A stretch of DNA of 64,000 bases from Xiphydria camelus (GCA_963678675.1 OY783194.1:9950607-10014606); one strand, 5' to 3'; counted from the first letter of the stretch, positions 43,987 through 55,129 are shown. Numbers and translations: made by a program. Notes: generated by a model from the sequence alone, not told the origin.

Positions 43987-44796
43987 AAGTACATTATATG
44001 GCAGTCAACGTGTCTGAAGGTGAATAAACCGGCCCTAAATGTTATACTTACTGTTTATTGCAATTCTATACTTATAAATAATTGCTATAAAATACACCTG
44101 ATGAAAAACATTCATATTGTTGTTCACTAATTGGTTTTGCCGAGGATTTCTATATTCTTATCGTATTTGGTACTGTATAAAAGTGCCGATTTTTCGCCGA
44201 CTACTGCCACCAGGTGTCACTGTACGAGTGTGCATGGTTCCAATACGAAGTGACAACGGCGTGCAACAAGTTGCGACGCGTGCGAATGGCGGCCGGCATG
44301 ACGCCGTCGCCAAGTCGCGCCCGCGACTGTGCAGTAGACTCTTGGTTAACCGAGGCTCCGGATTAACCGAGGGCTCTCTCGCCGCATGATCTACTGTTTC
44401 TCCAACGTTGGCGTAATATTTCCAGTTACAGGTACTGTGCGCGGATGGGCTGATTCAAATACCACACTAATCAAGTAATTAACCTAACTTAACTAATTCA
44501 ATAAGCCAACCTGTCATCCTCCCCCCTCTCATCGCATAAACACAAGGAAACACGAGGAAAGTGCACTACGGATCATTTTACGCGTTTGATATTTCCGTAG
44601 GACCTCTTTCCATGCCACGACGACGCATCTTCCGACGCATTTCAAAGGTCCAGACCATCGAGGTAATTATTCAATCAATGTCGTATCTCGACACTTGCAA
44701 TACATTACAAGCGTAAAGATACTTGCGTATCTTTTTTTCTTCTCCATCACACCCTCCGTCACACTTGGTACCTCATACGCGATAACGCAGTTGCAG
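43987..44796. other. Spacer before the kinase fragment
   Basis: 44160-44420 is GC-richer with no gene recognised. A possible upstream exon with donor GTAATT ends near 44661 (CCAGACCATCGAG), but I could not assign it. Confidence 0.3.
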
Positions 44797-45672
44797 ATGC
44801 GAATAGTTCAAAGCGTCAAGCACACAAAACGACGCGGCTCCAAGATCCTGAAGGAAGGATGGATGGTGCATTCGATGAATCGCGATCCAATGGTAGGTCG
44901 ACGACGTGGTGCTGATTCGGTTTCGCTTCCTCCATCATTAAGACTCTTGTGTTTTCAGAGGAAGAGACACTACTGGTGATTGGACACAAAGGCCATAACT
45001 CTGTTCCAAAGCGACAGCAGTTCCAAGTACTTCAAAGAGATTCAACAACATTCTCGTGAGTACATATCTATATCGTTAGAAATTGTCTGCGCGCGTTTAG
45101 TCGATGTACAATGCACGCGTTCTCTCCTTCCAGGCACGATGCATGGTTTCGAGTTGAGAACGGCCAATGTTGATTACTACGTCGGCGAAGATCCCCTCTA
45201 CAAAGGTGCGAGTGGTTAGCTTCCACCGCCGGAAAGTGGCGTTAACGCTCACTTGGCGAGGACCTGGAAAACGAGTATCAGGCAGGCATTGATGCCCATC
45301 ACCTCCAAATCGGCAAGTACGTTCAGAGCTCGCGAGTGTGCGCGCGAACGCGTACCGATGCTATATTGAAAAACACGCGTCGTTTTCGCAGGTCGGCAAG
45401 AGCAGTCGACAACTGAGCCAGAGGAACGCGTAACCGACATGTCGCAGCTCTATCAAATCTTCCCAGATGAAGTTCTTGGCTCGGGTCAATTTGGTATCAT
45501 CTACGGCGGAGTTCATCGCAAGACCGGCCGCGCGATGGCGATAAAGGTGATCGACAAGCTGCGTTTTCCCACCAAGCAGGAGACCCAGCTCAAGAACGAA
45601 GTAGCCATCCTGCAGAATCTCTCCCACAGCAGAGTCGTCAATCTCGAGAGGATGTTCATTTTACATTTTTTA
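44797..45672 (+). pseudogene. Protein kinase D fragment, copy 1 (PH domain and kinase N-lobe)
   Basis: Four exons of a PKD-like Ser/Thr kinase with introns kept. 44797-44892: [20 protein letters not shown], the start of the PH domain. 44959-45055: [19 protein letters not shown]. 45134-45316: HGFELRTANVDYYVGEDP, then TAG at 45217-45219, then LPPPESGVNAHLARTWKTSI. From 45392: [19 protein letters not shown] with the glycine loop, [11 protein letters not shown] with the catalytic Lys, and [11 protein letters not shown]. The match stops at VVNLERMF, and unrelated repeat DNA follows. Splice phases agree across junctions. The rest of the kinase (HRD and DFG regions) is absent, so this is a captured, inactive fragment copied at DNA level. 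Confidence 0.88.
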
Positions 45673-45706
45673 TGAATAACGCCGTACACGCGTTTTAATA
45701 TCGTCA

Positions 45707-45782
45707 GCTTACTTATAAAACCTACTAGTCCTATGTCCGAAAATCGGACTTGTGGAAGGTTTAACAAGTAAGCCGACGATAT
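45707..45782. repeat. Short hairpin MITE, family F, copy 1
   Basis: CGTCAGCTTACTTATAAAAC pairs with the complement ending at 45782, around GTCCGAAAATCGGAC. Further copies at 55489-55569 and 56631-56712. Confidence 0.8.
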
Positions 45783-45792
45783 GTAATATTAA

Positions 45793-45879
45793 CCCTTATG
45801 TGCACGCTAAGCGGCACTCCGTACCGCACCGCTAGCGTGTACTGACGGGAAACAAAATTTAGGCGTGTGCACGTAAGGG
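45793..45879. mobile_element. TTAA MITE, family G, copy 1
   Basis: 87 bp, ends CCCTTATGTGCACGC and GTGTGCACGTAAGGG, flanked by TTAA. The ends resemble those of the piggyBac at 36589-39465. A second copy lies at 56724-56810. Confidence 0.85.
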
Positions 45880-45894
45880 TTAAATACACAATAT

Positions 45895-46092
45895 TTAACC
45901 ATCGCTCCGAACGTCCGAAAGTCATCGACATTTTCTTCGGTGATGCCAAGTGTTTCTTTTAGTTCCTCAATTTTTGGAGCGGTTTCGTCCTCCGTTTCCA
46001 ATCCCGGCAAAGCCTTATTCCGTTTCTTGTCGGAATTTCTTCTTCCAAAATTGTTGTGCCTCTGTTTTGTCGCCCTTAAAATTTCTTTCATG
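45895..46092 (-). pseudogene. 3' fragment of a DUF4806-like gene, copy 1
   Basis: Minus-strand MKEILRATKQRHNNFGRRNS through LPGLETEDE and ETLGITEENVDD. The same tail appears in the fragments at 54333-54839 and 56823-57023. The upstream part is missing; the sequence before MKEI is unrelated repeat. A frame change near the end alters the last residues compared with copy 2. Confidence 0.6.
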
Positions 46093-46268
46093 TCATTATA
46101 TTATAATGAAAGAGTAGGCACCACAACACGACTAGATACAACGAAAGAGTAGGCATTATTACCAATACTACGGGGATTGTCGTTTTTGACAAGTGTTGTT
46201 TTTGAAAGGAACCCTTCAATTGTTTAACCCTTAATTTGACAGTGTATCTCATAAGATAAGTCTGTTAA

Positions 46269-46658
46269 CCCTTACCTGCCACACTGGGGTTCGAAACCAC
46301 CCCATGGTAAAATTCGTACTTGTGCCACACTGGGGTTGATTTACACCTCAGCGAGAAGAATTATTATAATAAATAAATTATAGCATATTTGTGTACTTGA
46401 AAATTTTACCAGCTCATCTTAAGAGCGTACTTTAAAAGACCGTGTAACTTTAATATTTGATTTTTTTCGCATACTTAATTTTAAGTTCTGGCTATACAAG
46501 TTCCACTGCCTTTTAAAGCACGCTCTTAGTGAGAGCTGATAAAATTTTCAAGTCCAAATATGCAATAATTTGTTTATTATAACAATTTTTCTCGCTGGGG
46601 TGTAAATCATCCCCAGTGTGGCAAGTACGTGATTCTATAGAAGTGTGACAAGTAAGGG
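46269..46658. mobile_element. TTAA MITE, family H, copy 1
   Basis: Ends CCCTTACCTGCCACACTGGG and its imperfect complement ending GTGACAAGTAAGGG. Inner inverted pairs GCCACACTGGGGTTGATTTA and AAGAGCGTACTTTAAAAGAC. Copy 2 is at 57201-57587. Confidence 0.85.
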
Positions 46659-46662
46659 TTAA

Positions 46663-46956
46663 GTAAGAGCGTGTACGGCGTTATTCATAAAAAATGTATT
46701 CAACAATGTTTTTTCTACATACATACATTTGACATATTTCAATGCATTGCGCAATTACAGTTGATAATGAGCCCAATCACCACCATCGAAAATTTGATGG
46801 ATATTATGCCTCGGAGATGCCAAGCAATTATCGATGGTAGTGATTGGACTCATTATTAATATAATTGCGTATTGCCTTGGAACATGTCAAACGTATGTAT
46901 GTGGAAAAAACATCGTTGAATGATTTTTTTATGAATAACGCCGTACACGCTCTTAC
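46663..46956. mobile_element. TTAA MITE, family E, copy 1
   Basis: Ends GTAAGAGCGTGTACGGCGTT and its complement, bordered by TTAA. Further copies at 47485-47778, 55130-55472 (longest hairpin) and 57592-60203 (split by the 2.3-kb element). Confidence 0.9.
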
Positions 46957-47277
46957 TTAACAGACTGAGAACACTGTCAAATTAAGGGTTAATAATCGCT
47001 ATGTGAGCGCTATTTGACAATTTACCATTTTTCACAAAATCTGAGCAGAAATTCCTATATTATTTGCTGCTGCGTTTCGATAAATAGTGAGAAATCGGTT
47101 TCCGTAACATTAAGTAATTATCGATAATTCGAAAACTGTTCTTATTTCGAAACAATTGTAAAATTATCAAAATTTTAAAGTAGTGCCTTCTTTGCAAATC
47201 TATTGTATGTATTTATCGTATTGTATGTATGAATTATCTATGTATTAATATTGCTTATGTATAACTATGTATATGTA

Positions 47278-47405
47278 TTAATTTTAACTGAACTTTTATT
47301 CGGTAATAATCAGGCCTTTTAAATATCCACAAGAATAACTACACGTAGTTATTCTTGTGGATATTTAAAAGGCCTGATTATTACCGAACAAAAATTCAGT
47401 TAAAT
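47278..47405. mobile_element. Palindromic MITE, family A, copy 2
   Basis: A near-perfect palindrome: TTATTCGGTAATAATCAGGC and complement around CTACACGTAG. Related to 14200-14327; a copy with one arm deleted is at 60535-60590. Confidence 0.85.
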
Positions 47406-47484
47406 TTAAACTACAGGCAACAGAAGTATCATCTTAAGAATAACCCTTAATTTGACAGTGTATCTTATAAGATAGGTCTGTTAA

Positions 47485-47778
47485 GTAAGAACGTATACGA
47501 CGTTATTCATAAAAAATGTATTCAACAATGTTTTTTCTACATACATACGTTTGACATATTCCAACGCACTGCGCAATTACAGTTGATAATGAGTCCAATC
47601 ACCACCATCGAAAATTTGATGGATAGTATGCCTCGGAGATGCCAAGCGATTATCGACGGTGGTGATTGGACTCATTATTAATATTATTGCGTATTGCCTT
47701 GGAACATGTCAAACGTATGTATGTGGAAAAAACACTGTCGAATAAGTTTTTTATGAATAACGCCGTACGCGCTCTTAC
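47485..47778. mobile_element. TTAA MITE, family E, copy 2
   Basis: GTAAGAACGTATACGACGTT at the left, TTAA on both sides. Only the right-hand end (about 60655-60745) survives in the second unit. Confidence 0.85.
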
Positions 47779-48093
47779 TTAACAGACTGATAACAACGTA
47801 ACTCTCAAAATGTACTTCTCAAAATGTATTGTCATGTATAACTATGTATTATATTATAATAATAAATGAATAACGGATTTACTCATAAAAATTGTGTCAT
47901 TTATTGTAAACATTTACGTAGAATCCATATTAATTTTCTAACGGTGTTGAATTCCCCGTGACATTTCTGCGCATGCGCGCCGTTCGCGCATGCGTCAAGT
48001 AGCACTCGTGCGCCTCAAATGTGACGCATATGTAAGGCCAAATGCGTCGCACGCGTGCAGTCACAGGTGCGCGCATTGTGACTGCATTTTGCT
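47779..48093. repeat. 3' part of the duplicated unit, GC-rich end
   Basis: Matches 60748-61095 closely. Contains CATGCGC-type repeats and ends ATTTTGCT, part of a CCCAGATAGCA-ended MITE family that the LINE split. Confidence 0.7.
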
Positions 48094-48218
48094 TCTTCTT
48101 CTTCTTCTTCTTAGTGATGGCATCGACTATATAAACATAGTCATACAGCCACTATAGCTTGGTGAGTGGGGGTCGTGAGTGGGCAGAGGCCGCCACCTGT
48201 TAGGCGGGCGGTAGAAGC

Positions 48219-51200
48219 TCAAATCATAAGGTTAGTTCTGTTAATAAAGGCTGTGATGAGTGGGATTGTTTTTGGGTGATTGGCTATTAAGTTTTCAATG
48301 GAGTGAGGAGGAGGGATCTGAAGTCTCCGGAGTTGTCTCATGAGAGTCGCGCGTTGAGCAGAGTACAAGCTGCAGGACCACATTACGTGATTGATGTCAA
48401 CCACCGGCTCTCCACAGTCACAGGGAAGAGCGGGGGCTAGATTCAGGCGAGACAGGCTTTGGGACAGCGAGTAATGGTTGCTTCTTATTCTGTTGACGGT
48501 GACAATTCCGTGTCTAGAAAGTTTCAGTTTGAAGTACCAGGGAGGCTTCAACCGTTCGAAGTAGTGGGTAAAGAACAGATAGCCAGTGCGTGTCTTGGTT
48601 TTGTTAATATATCTTAGGAAGGGTGTGTCCGAGTATTCGTTGGCTTTGGGGAAAAGGTCGGAGTAGGGAATCTTGGGGATGGAGGGGGTGCCTTTTTTAG
48701 AGCCATTTTTGGCGGCCGAGTCGGCTGTTTCGTTCCCTGCAATGCCTTGATGGGCGGGAATCCAGACTAGGTGAATAGTTTGGGAGCTGGGATCAATGGA
48801 GTTGAGTTTATTGCGGATGCTGTAGATAAGTCTATTATTTTGATTTTTGAGGTTAGGAGAGGCGATGGCTTGAAGGGAGCTTAACGAGTCTGTGAATATG
48901 TATGCTATAGGGATGCGGAGGTCTATGATTAGGAGGATGGTATGGAGGATGGCTGCAGCCTCAGCAGTGAACACTGAGGCGTCGGAGGGAATTTTGAATT
49001 CTAAGGGAGAGTCCATTTCTGGGGAGTGTATAGCGAAACCCACTCCTGAATCTGTTTTAGATCCGTCTGTGTAAAAGAGTGAGGCGGATGGGTTTAGGGA
49101 GCTCAAATAAAGTTGGAAGTCTGCGTTGGGGCAAGGAGAGTTGGATTTGGTAAACTTTTTGCCGGTGATGCAGTCAATAAGGTCTAGAGGAGGTGGATTG
49201 GGTATGTATGAGTAGTATAGAGGTTTGGGGTGGGAATCGATACGGTCCTGGAGGTGAAAGGTTTTAGTGAATAGTCTGTAAAGAATGAATTGTCTTGAGA
49301 GGAGGTTAGGGGGGTAGCGTTCCCTGGAATGGATATGAAGATAGCTTAGTTTATTGACTGTCGGGTGATTTTCTGTCGAGAATGTTCTGAGTAGAAATTT
49401 GTAAGCGCAGTTGATGAGTCGGATGTAAAGGGGAGGGTTATTGCTTTCGGCGTGCATGATATTAATGGGGGTAGAGCATCGGTACCCCAAGGCGAGTCGA
49501 ATAGCTTGGTTTTGAATTTTTTGGAGTTTGCTTGTAATGGTGAAATCGTCTAGGTTAAAGCAGAAGGAGCCGTATTCTAGAGAGCTGCGGAGTAGGGATT
49601 TATAGAGGATTATCAGAGTGACTGGGTCGGCGCCCCACCAGGTGGTGCGGAGCGCCTTGATTACGCTTGGCACTTTCCTGCATCTGTTGGCGAGGTGGTC
49701 CAGATGGAGATTCCACCTTAGTTTTGTTTCTAGGTGGAGACCGAGAAATTTGGCGGAGTTAGAGGGGAATATGGGTGAGTCGTTTAGGAGGATGTTAGTG
49801 CCTGGAGGGATGTGTCGTTTTGTGAAAATGACCATGGAAGTTTTGGAGGGTGAAATTTGAAGGTTTTTGCTAGCTAAGAATGCTGATATGCTATTTAATG
49901 AATATTGGATGGAGGACAAGGCTTCCGGGAGGTAGTTTGAGCGAGAGAAGATGGCAATGTCATCAGCGAATTGGATGATGGAGCAACTTTCGTCGATTAC
50001 TGATTCTATATCTTTGACGTACAAATTATATAAAATTGGACTTAGGACAGAGCCTTGAGGCAGACCGGTGGAGGTGGTATGGGGTTGCGATAGTGAACCA
50101 TTTGTTTTAAAAAACAGATTCCTATTGGAGCAGAGGTTATGGGTGAATTGGCAGTATTTTTTAGGAATGCCAGCCGAGGCCATGATTTGGATGAGGATAT
50201 CAGGAGCGACATTGTCGAATGCGCCGGAAATGTCAAGGAACACTGCAGGGGTGAATTCATGGAGGGAGAAACCTGTGTAGATTTCCGTAACTATAAGTGC
50301 GAGATTGTCGGCACACGAGCGCTTCTTTCGGAATCCGTATTGGGAGTTCGGGAGGATGTCATGATGCTCTACCCACCAATTAAGTCTAGTTTGAATAAGT
50401 TTTTCAAGGAGTTTTAGCATACAGGAGGCCAGGGAGATTGGGCGGAAACTACCGGCTTTGGGTTTAGGTATGAGTATGACTATGAAGTTTTTCCATGAGA
50501 CGGGGAAGGATCCCTCATCCAGTAGAGAGTTGAACGTGTCTAAGAGATAGGCGAGAGCGGAGGGGGGAGATTCTTGATGATTTGATTGTTGATGCGGTCT
50601 ATGCCTGGGGCTGACTTGATTTTAATGTCGGAGGTAACGGTCTCGAGCTCCTGGAGGTTGAATGGGCATTCCAGATAAGGGTTAGTCATGAAGGCGGCTG
50701 GAGGGGGGAGAGGAGGGGTTGGTGGTTTGCAGAAGTTTTTTATGAAGGTTTCCATTTCGTTGATAGTTGATGTATCATTGGTATATTGTGTGGGAGGTTT
50801 GATGAAACGATTTCTGAATCCTTTGATCTTATTCCAGACCGTGGATAGAGAGGTGTTGTAACTTAAGGATTCACAGAACTGGCGCCATAAGTTTTTCTTT
50901 TCTTGCTTGAAGACTTTCCTCGCATTGGCTTCTGCTTTTTTGAGGGAGATGCAGTTAGTGAGGTTGGGGTTTTTTCGAAAGTTGGAAAGAGCTTTTTTGC
51001 GTTCGGAGCTGGCGTCGGAGCAGCGATCGTTCCACCAGGGCGCGTTCCATTTACGGCGAGAGAGGTTGGATGGAGGTTTGAGGGGTGGGGAGGACTTTAT
51101 GATGGCAGAGTCTATTGAGTGTATAAGAGTATCGTATTTTTTGAGAGGGGACAGGTACGTCTGGTTCTTGGAGTGGTTGGACAGATCGCTGGACAGTGAT

Positions 51201-51958
51201 TCCTTAAAAAGGTTCCAGTCGGTTTTCTTCAGGTAGTAGCCATGGTTTGAGGGAGGGAAGGAGCGCGCTGTAGTTCCTATGGTTAGCTTAATGGGAAGGT
51301 GATCGCTTCCCATGCTATCTGGTAGAGTGGTCCAGTTAGCGAGGGGGCAAATGGATGAGGAGATAAGGGTTAGGTCAATGCAAGAGAGTGAGTGAGAAGA
51401 TTTGTTAATGTGTGTGTGGGAGCCGTTGTTGAGGATTACCAGGTCGGAATTATCAGAGTCTAAAAGATGAACGAGGGGTTTTGCAGTAGAACAGGAATGA
51501 TTGGAGCCCCAGGCTTGATGGTGGCAGTTGAAGTCGCCGGCAATTATTACGTTATCCAGGTTAGCTACAGAGTCCAGCAGACTGGTCCAATTGGAGTGGT
51601 TGAACGGATTATAGGGGGGACGGTAGAGATTAACTATGTGGAGTTCACCAAAGTCGGTGTAGACTTTAATTGCTAGGGTCTCTAAGGTGTTGGGGGAGTT
51701 ATGGATCGTGTGTATGACGGTGAAGGGGAGGTTGTTTCGGATGGCAGTAGCTAGACCACCTCCTCGGTTGGTTAGGCGGTTATTTTGTATGGTGGAAAAG
51801 CCAGGGAAGTGGAGGTTTTTTGAGTGAGGGATTTTGGTTTCGGAAAGGAGAATAATATCGAATTGGTGAGAGATTTGTAATAGTAAGTCTTTTTTATTTC
51901 TTATACCTTGACAATTCCAGTGTAGGATAGAAAGATTGCTGTTGTGTTTATTGGTCAT
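48219..51958 (-). pseudogene. LINE ORF2: endonuclease, reverse transcriptase, RNase H (one frameshift)
   Basis: From ATG 51958: apurinic-type endonuclease with LHWNCQGIRN, LLSETKI (Glu 40), GDFNCHHQAW (about 141-150) and SMGSDHLPI (SDH at 218-220). The frame breaks near 50560 in a C-rich run and resumes in the next frame as reverse transcriptase: AVFLDISGAFDNV, GLPQGSVLSPILYN and QFADDIAIFSR (an FADD active site). RNase H: LFYTDGSKTDSG, FTAEAAAIL, IFTDSLSSLQA, WIPAHQGIAGNETAD. The C-terminus has CDCGEPVVDINHVMWSC, a CCHC-like motif. No stop occurs elsewhere, so the break could be a sequencing error in the homopolymer or a very recent mutation. Confidence 0.92.
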
Positions 51959-52102
51959 GTTGGGAGGGGTTGGTGCTGGGGGGAGGAGAGGAGATTGGAG
52001 GAGGGAGTTGGAGTTGGGTGAGGTTGGTACTTAAGTTTGCTAAAACTGGCACCATCTGGGAGATTAGGTTAATCAGGGGGGGAAGGTTCTCGAGAGCCGC
52101 GG

Positions 52103-53737
52103 TTAGGCGGTCGATTTGATTCGCTGAGGGGATGTTGGCGAGTAAGGAGAGGTTGGTGGAAGGGTTGGGTGATGGTGATGTAGTGATTGGGGCTGGGGAA
52201 GGGGGGGGGGGTGAAGTGGCGGAGCAGGATGACTTCGAGGGTGGGATGGTGGTTGCGCTGTGGGAGTGAAGTAGGAGGGAGAGTTATTATAGAGAGATTG
52301 AGTGTGGCTGCGTGGGGAAGTAGCGTGGGTGTTAGCGTTTATTGAGGTGAGGGTATGGGTAGAGGGTATAGAGGGAGGGGTGGGGGAGGTAGTGTTGACC
52401 GTAGGCCGTTTGGGTGGGACGAGAGAAGGAAAGTTCTGATTGTTTAAGAGAGGGGCGGGAGGAGAGTAGGTATTTGAGTTTAGGATGCGGCTGGCCTCGA
52501 TAAGAGGGAGATTGTCGTGCTGCGCTAAGGCTCTAATGTTTTCTTGTCGGATGTAGAGAGGGCATGTTTTGTCTAAGGTATTGTGATCAAGGGATTTGCA
52601 GTTGATGCAGTAGTTGTCCGAAAGGGGGGGAGAGGGGCAGGGGTTAGTCGATGGGTGATCGGAGGATCCGCATTTAATGCACCTTGCTTTGCTGCGGCAT
52701 AGTTTAGTTGGATGACCGAGCCTGTAGCAATTGTGGCAGATAGAGACGGGCGGAGTGTAGGGTACGACCTTGAAGTGGGCGCCAAAGAGAGTGACGCTTT
52801 CTGGGAGGGTTTTCCCCTCAAAGTTTAAGAGGAGTGTAGAAGAAGGGGTATATTCGAAGCCTCCCTGGTTATCTCTGATCTTTCTGTTCAGCCGTCGTGC
52901 GCCGATGATTTTGAGAGGGGATTTAAACGAAGGAGCGTCTTTCTCATCAAAGGAAAGTGGGATGCCTTTGATGATGCCTTGCTTGGAGAAGGAGTGGGAT
53001 GGTATGTAGCTGATGTAGCCATAGGGGAGCAGGGCTTGGTTCGCGACTAAGTTGTTGGCACTGGATAGAGTGTTAAAGGTGGCCACAAGTTTATGGATCC
53101 CTGAGTTATCTACTCTTTCCAGGGCATCTTTTGAGAGTTGAGTAATTATTCTCCCTACTGTTAATTTGTTGATGATGAGATTGGATTTGTTCGGGTCAGC
53201 TTGGATGTATACGCGGAACGGGCCTTCATGGTTCGACGGGTATCTATTTTCAGTGGGAAGAATTGGATGGTTGTTGGGGGTGGGGTATGCGGTGCTTTTC
53301 TTGAGAAGAGGCTCACTACCGGAGGGAGAGGAACACGTGTTCGCGGGCGAGAGGTCGGGAGGTGAAGTATGCGGGTTAGAGTTGTTTACCTGGAGTGGTC
53401 TTTTCCTGACCCAACCCTCGCTGGGATTGCCGTTATGGTAGTTGGAGTTAGTATCGGAGGTAGGCGAGGAGTTCGATTTTATACCTGCGGGAGGTATATT
53501 TTCCTTGACTGGTACGCAAAGATCGTGGAGGCTACTTTGGACGATATGTTCGTCCAGCGTAAACTCCATCGTCTCGTCGGAGTCAGATAATGACGTAGGG
53601 GAGTTTTGCTTGTTAGGGGTTGTAGTTGGATTAGAGGAAGGCAAGTTGGAGGAGCATTGGGTGAACGGGGGTTTGATGCGGTTATTAAGGTGACGAGAGA
53701 GAGGAGGGGATTGATTTGAGCGATTTTTGCCCGCCAT
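52103..53737 (-). CDS. LINE ORF1 protein (gag-like, zinc knuckles)
   Basis: 544 codons, no internal stop. The N-terminal half is Pro/Ser/Asn-rich; the middle resembles the RRM-like region of I/Jockey ORF1 proteins (GPFRVYIQADPN onward). Cysteine knuckles follow: CHNCYRLGHPTKLC, CIKCGSSDHPSTNPC and CINCKSLDHNTLDKTC. The C-terminus is Pro/His-rich. Such proteins bind element RNA and form the particle. Starts at 53737 in good context, ends about 145 bp before ORF2. Confidence 0.9.
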   Translation of the reverse strand: MAGKNRSNQSPPLSRHLNNRIKPPFTQCSSNLPSSNPTTTPNKQNSPTSLSDSDETMEFTLDEHIVQSSLHDLCVPVKENIPPAGIKSNSSPTSDTNSNYHNGNPSEGWVRKRPLQVNNSNPHTSPPDLSPANTCSSPSGSEPLLKKSTAYPTPNNHPILPTENRYPSNHEGPFRVYIQADPNKSNLIINKLTVGRIITQLSKDALERVDNSGIHKLVATFNTLSSANNLVANQALLPYGYISYIPSHSFSKQGIIKGIPLSFDEKDAPSFKSPLKIIGARRLNRKIRDNQGGFEYTPSSTLLLNFEGKTLPESVTLFGAHFKVVPYTPPVSICHNCYRLGHPTKLCRSKARCIKCGSSDHPSTNPCPSPPLSDNYCINCKSLDHNTLDKTCPLYIRQENIRALAQHDNLPLIEASRILNSNTYSPPAPLLNNQNFPSLVPPKRPTVNTTSPTPPSIPSTHTLTSINANTHATSPRSHTQSLYNNSPSYFTPTAQPPSHPRSHPAPPLHPPPLPQPQSLHHHHPTLPPTSPYSPTSPQRIKSTA

Positions 53738-54027
53738 TTCGACCAGCCTGGGACTGGTCAGCAGGCGGCTGCTTACCCCTCAGGATTGTGTGGGAGGTCC
53801 ACTACGATGATTGATGAATGATGTTGTCCGATGATGTTTAATGTGTTAATGTGGTGTTGGACGGATGACCCGAAAGTTGAGGATGGCAGAGAGATTGATT
53901 CAAATCCAACGGGGAGAAACCGCCAGGGGGCCGCCAGGGCCGTATCACTAAACTGGGAGCCAGAGAGAGAGCACAAGGGTACGTGTTGACTCGAGCGCGG
54001 ACAAGACGAGACTCCCTGCATTTTGCT

Positions 54028-54190
54028 ATCTGGGCCCAGATAGCAATCGTGCATCGCACGTAGGACGCACGACGTGCGGTCTCACGCGTGCGCTCTACTA
54101 CGCAGTCAAAATGAAGTCACGCGTTAGTTTTGGGCGCACGCGATGAGACTTGAGTGCTTTCTGTAACCAAGCTTGGTTACTACTAGCGAC
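54028..54190. repeat. CCCAGATAGCA-ended MITE junction
   Basis: GCTATCTGGG directly abuts CCCAGATAGC at 54026-54045, i.e. the end of one family member meets the start of another. The second member (to about 54185) recurs inverted at 61470-61610. Confidence 0.65.
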
Positions 54191-54332
54191 AAGATATATC
54201 CGATTCTAACCTCAAATCGTCAGTCCGGTCGAAACGAAGCAAGCTTACCTACAGTACTATATTACCAAAATGTTTTGATAATATAGATAAGAAATCGAGG
54301 TTTCGAAAAAAAACGCATTTTTTTTATCGCAG

Positions 54333-54839
54333 TTCAGACATTTTGTAAGCCTCGGAGGATCGACGGCCAGGGAGTTCCTGAGCTGTGCAATGAAGCAGCT
54401 GCTGACGGATGAATTTGTCGCATCGGAATTGACGTGGGACGGCTCGAAAGGGAAACTCGAATTTAGGAGAACAAAAATATGTAACACGCTATACCGTAAG
54501 TATACCCGATTACCGGAAAAAAATTGCCAATGAAAAACAATATAATAATAGTTCTGTCGAATTCCAGTTGCTGCTAAGAACTGCCGTTTTGAAGGGCTGA
54601 AAGATAAGGTTTCTTTCAAAAACGACATGAAAGAAATTTGAAGGGCGACGAAACAGAGGCATAGAAATGCTGGGAGAAGAAACTCCAACAAAAAACGGAA
54701 CAGGGCTTTGCCGTGGTTGGAAACGGAGGACGAGATCAAAAATGAGGAGCTAAGAAAAACCCTTGGCATCACCGAAGAAGATGGACTTTCGGACCATGAA
54801 TCAAACGAGGATGAAAGCGAAGAGAGTGACTTCGAGTAA
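54333..54839 (+). pseudogene. DUF4806-like gene fragment, two exons
   Basis: Exon 54333-54495 after acceptor TTTATCGCAG: HFVSLGGSTAREFLSCAMKQ, LLTDEFVASELTWDG, FRRTKICNTLY. Intron GTAAGT to TTCCAG (54496-54567). Exon 54568-54839: AAKNCRFEGLKDKVSFKND, then TGA at 54639-54641, then RATKQRHRNAGRRNSNKKRN and a very acidic tail to TAA. The GG...TDE...W.G...F...KIC pattern resembles DUF4806, a domain amplified in insects. Frames agree across the splice. The premature TGA and missing 5' exons make it a fragment. Confidence 0.6.
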
Positions 54840-54961
54840 AGGGTGTGCTGTTACAGTTGAAGGGTTCCTTTAAAAAACAACACTTGTTAAAAACGTCAAT
54901 CCCTGTTACTATTTGGAATAATTCCTGCTCTTTCGTTGTATTATATTTTTTATATTACATT

Positions 54962-55113
54962 ATACAGCATATCTGACGGTAAGCTCAACACCACTTCGGC
55001 AGTTTTTACCGACGGTGGTCGAATCTTGCATTACCTAGATCCAATGCAATTTTCGACCACCGTCGGTAAAAACTGCCGAAGTAGTGTTGCACTTGCCGTC
55101 AGACATACGGTAT
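54962..55113. mobile_element. Small foldback (FB family, copy 4)
   Basis: About 65-bp arms: ACTTCGGCAGTTTTTACCGA and its complement. The right end, read outward-in, is ATACCGTATGTCTGACGG, the same terminus as the larger FB elements. Confidence 0.8.
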
Positions 55114-55129
55114 ATGTATATTCTATTAA

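Larger units (their letters stand above)
46228..46988. mobile_element. TTAA MITE, family I, split by two further TTAA MITEs
   Basis: Outer ends CCCTTAATTTGACAGTGT and ACACTGTCAAATTAAGGG with TTAA on both sides. Inside, families H (46269-46658) and E (46663-46956) sit end to end, each at a TTAA. The same nest occurs at 57160-60235. Confidence 0.85.
48094..54015 (-). mobile_element. Near-full-length LINE (I/Jockey superfamily)
   Basis: 5.9 kb, flanked by a 12-bp duplication CTGCATTTTGCT (48082-48093 and 54016-54027). The minus strand begins GGGAGTCTCGTCTTGTCCGC, carries ORF1 and ORF2 and ends in an (AAG)n tail (48094-48112). Terminal RNase H in ORF2 places it near the I clade. Only one frame break is evident. 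Confidence 0.95.

Noticed and set aside
44117..44389. 90-codon plus-strand ORF
   Set aside because: GC-rich stretch without a domain; could not be linked to any splice-bounded gene.
44695..45675. A functional protein kinase D gene
   Set aside because: In-frame TAG after GASG and loss of everything after the N-lobe; the same break occurs in the second copy.
52573..53693. Plus-strand and secondary-frame ORFs over LINE ORF1
   Set aside because: Shadows of the long minus-strand ORF1 with zinc knuckles.
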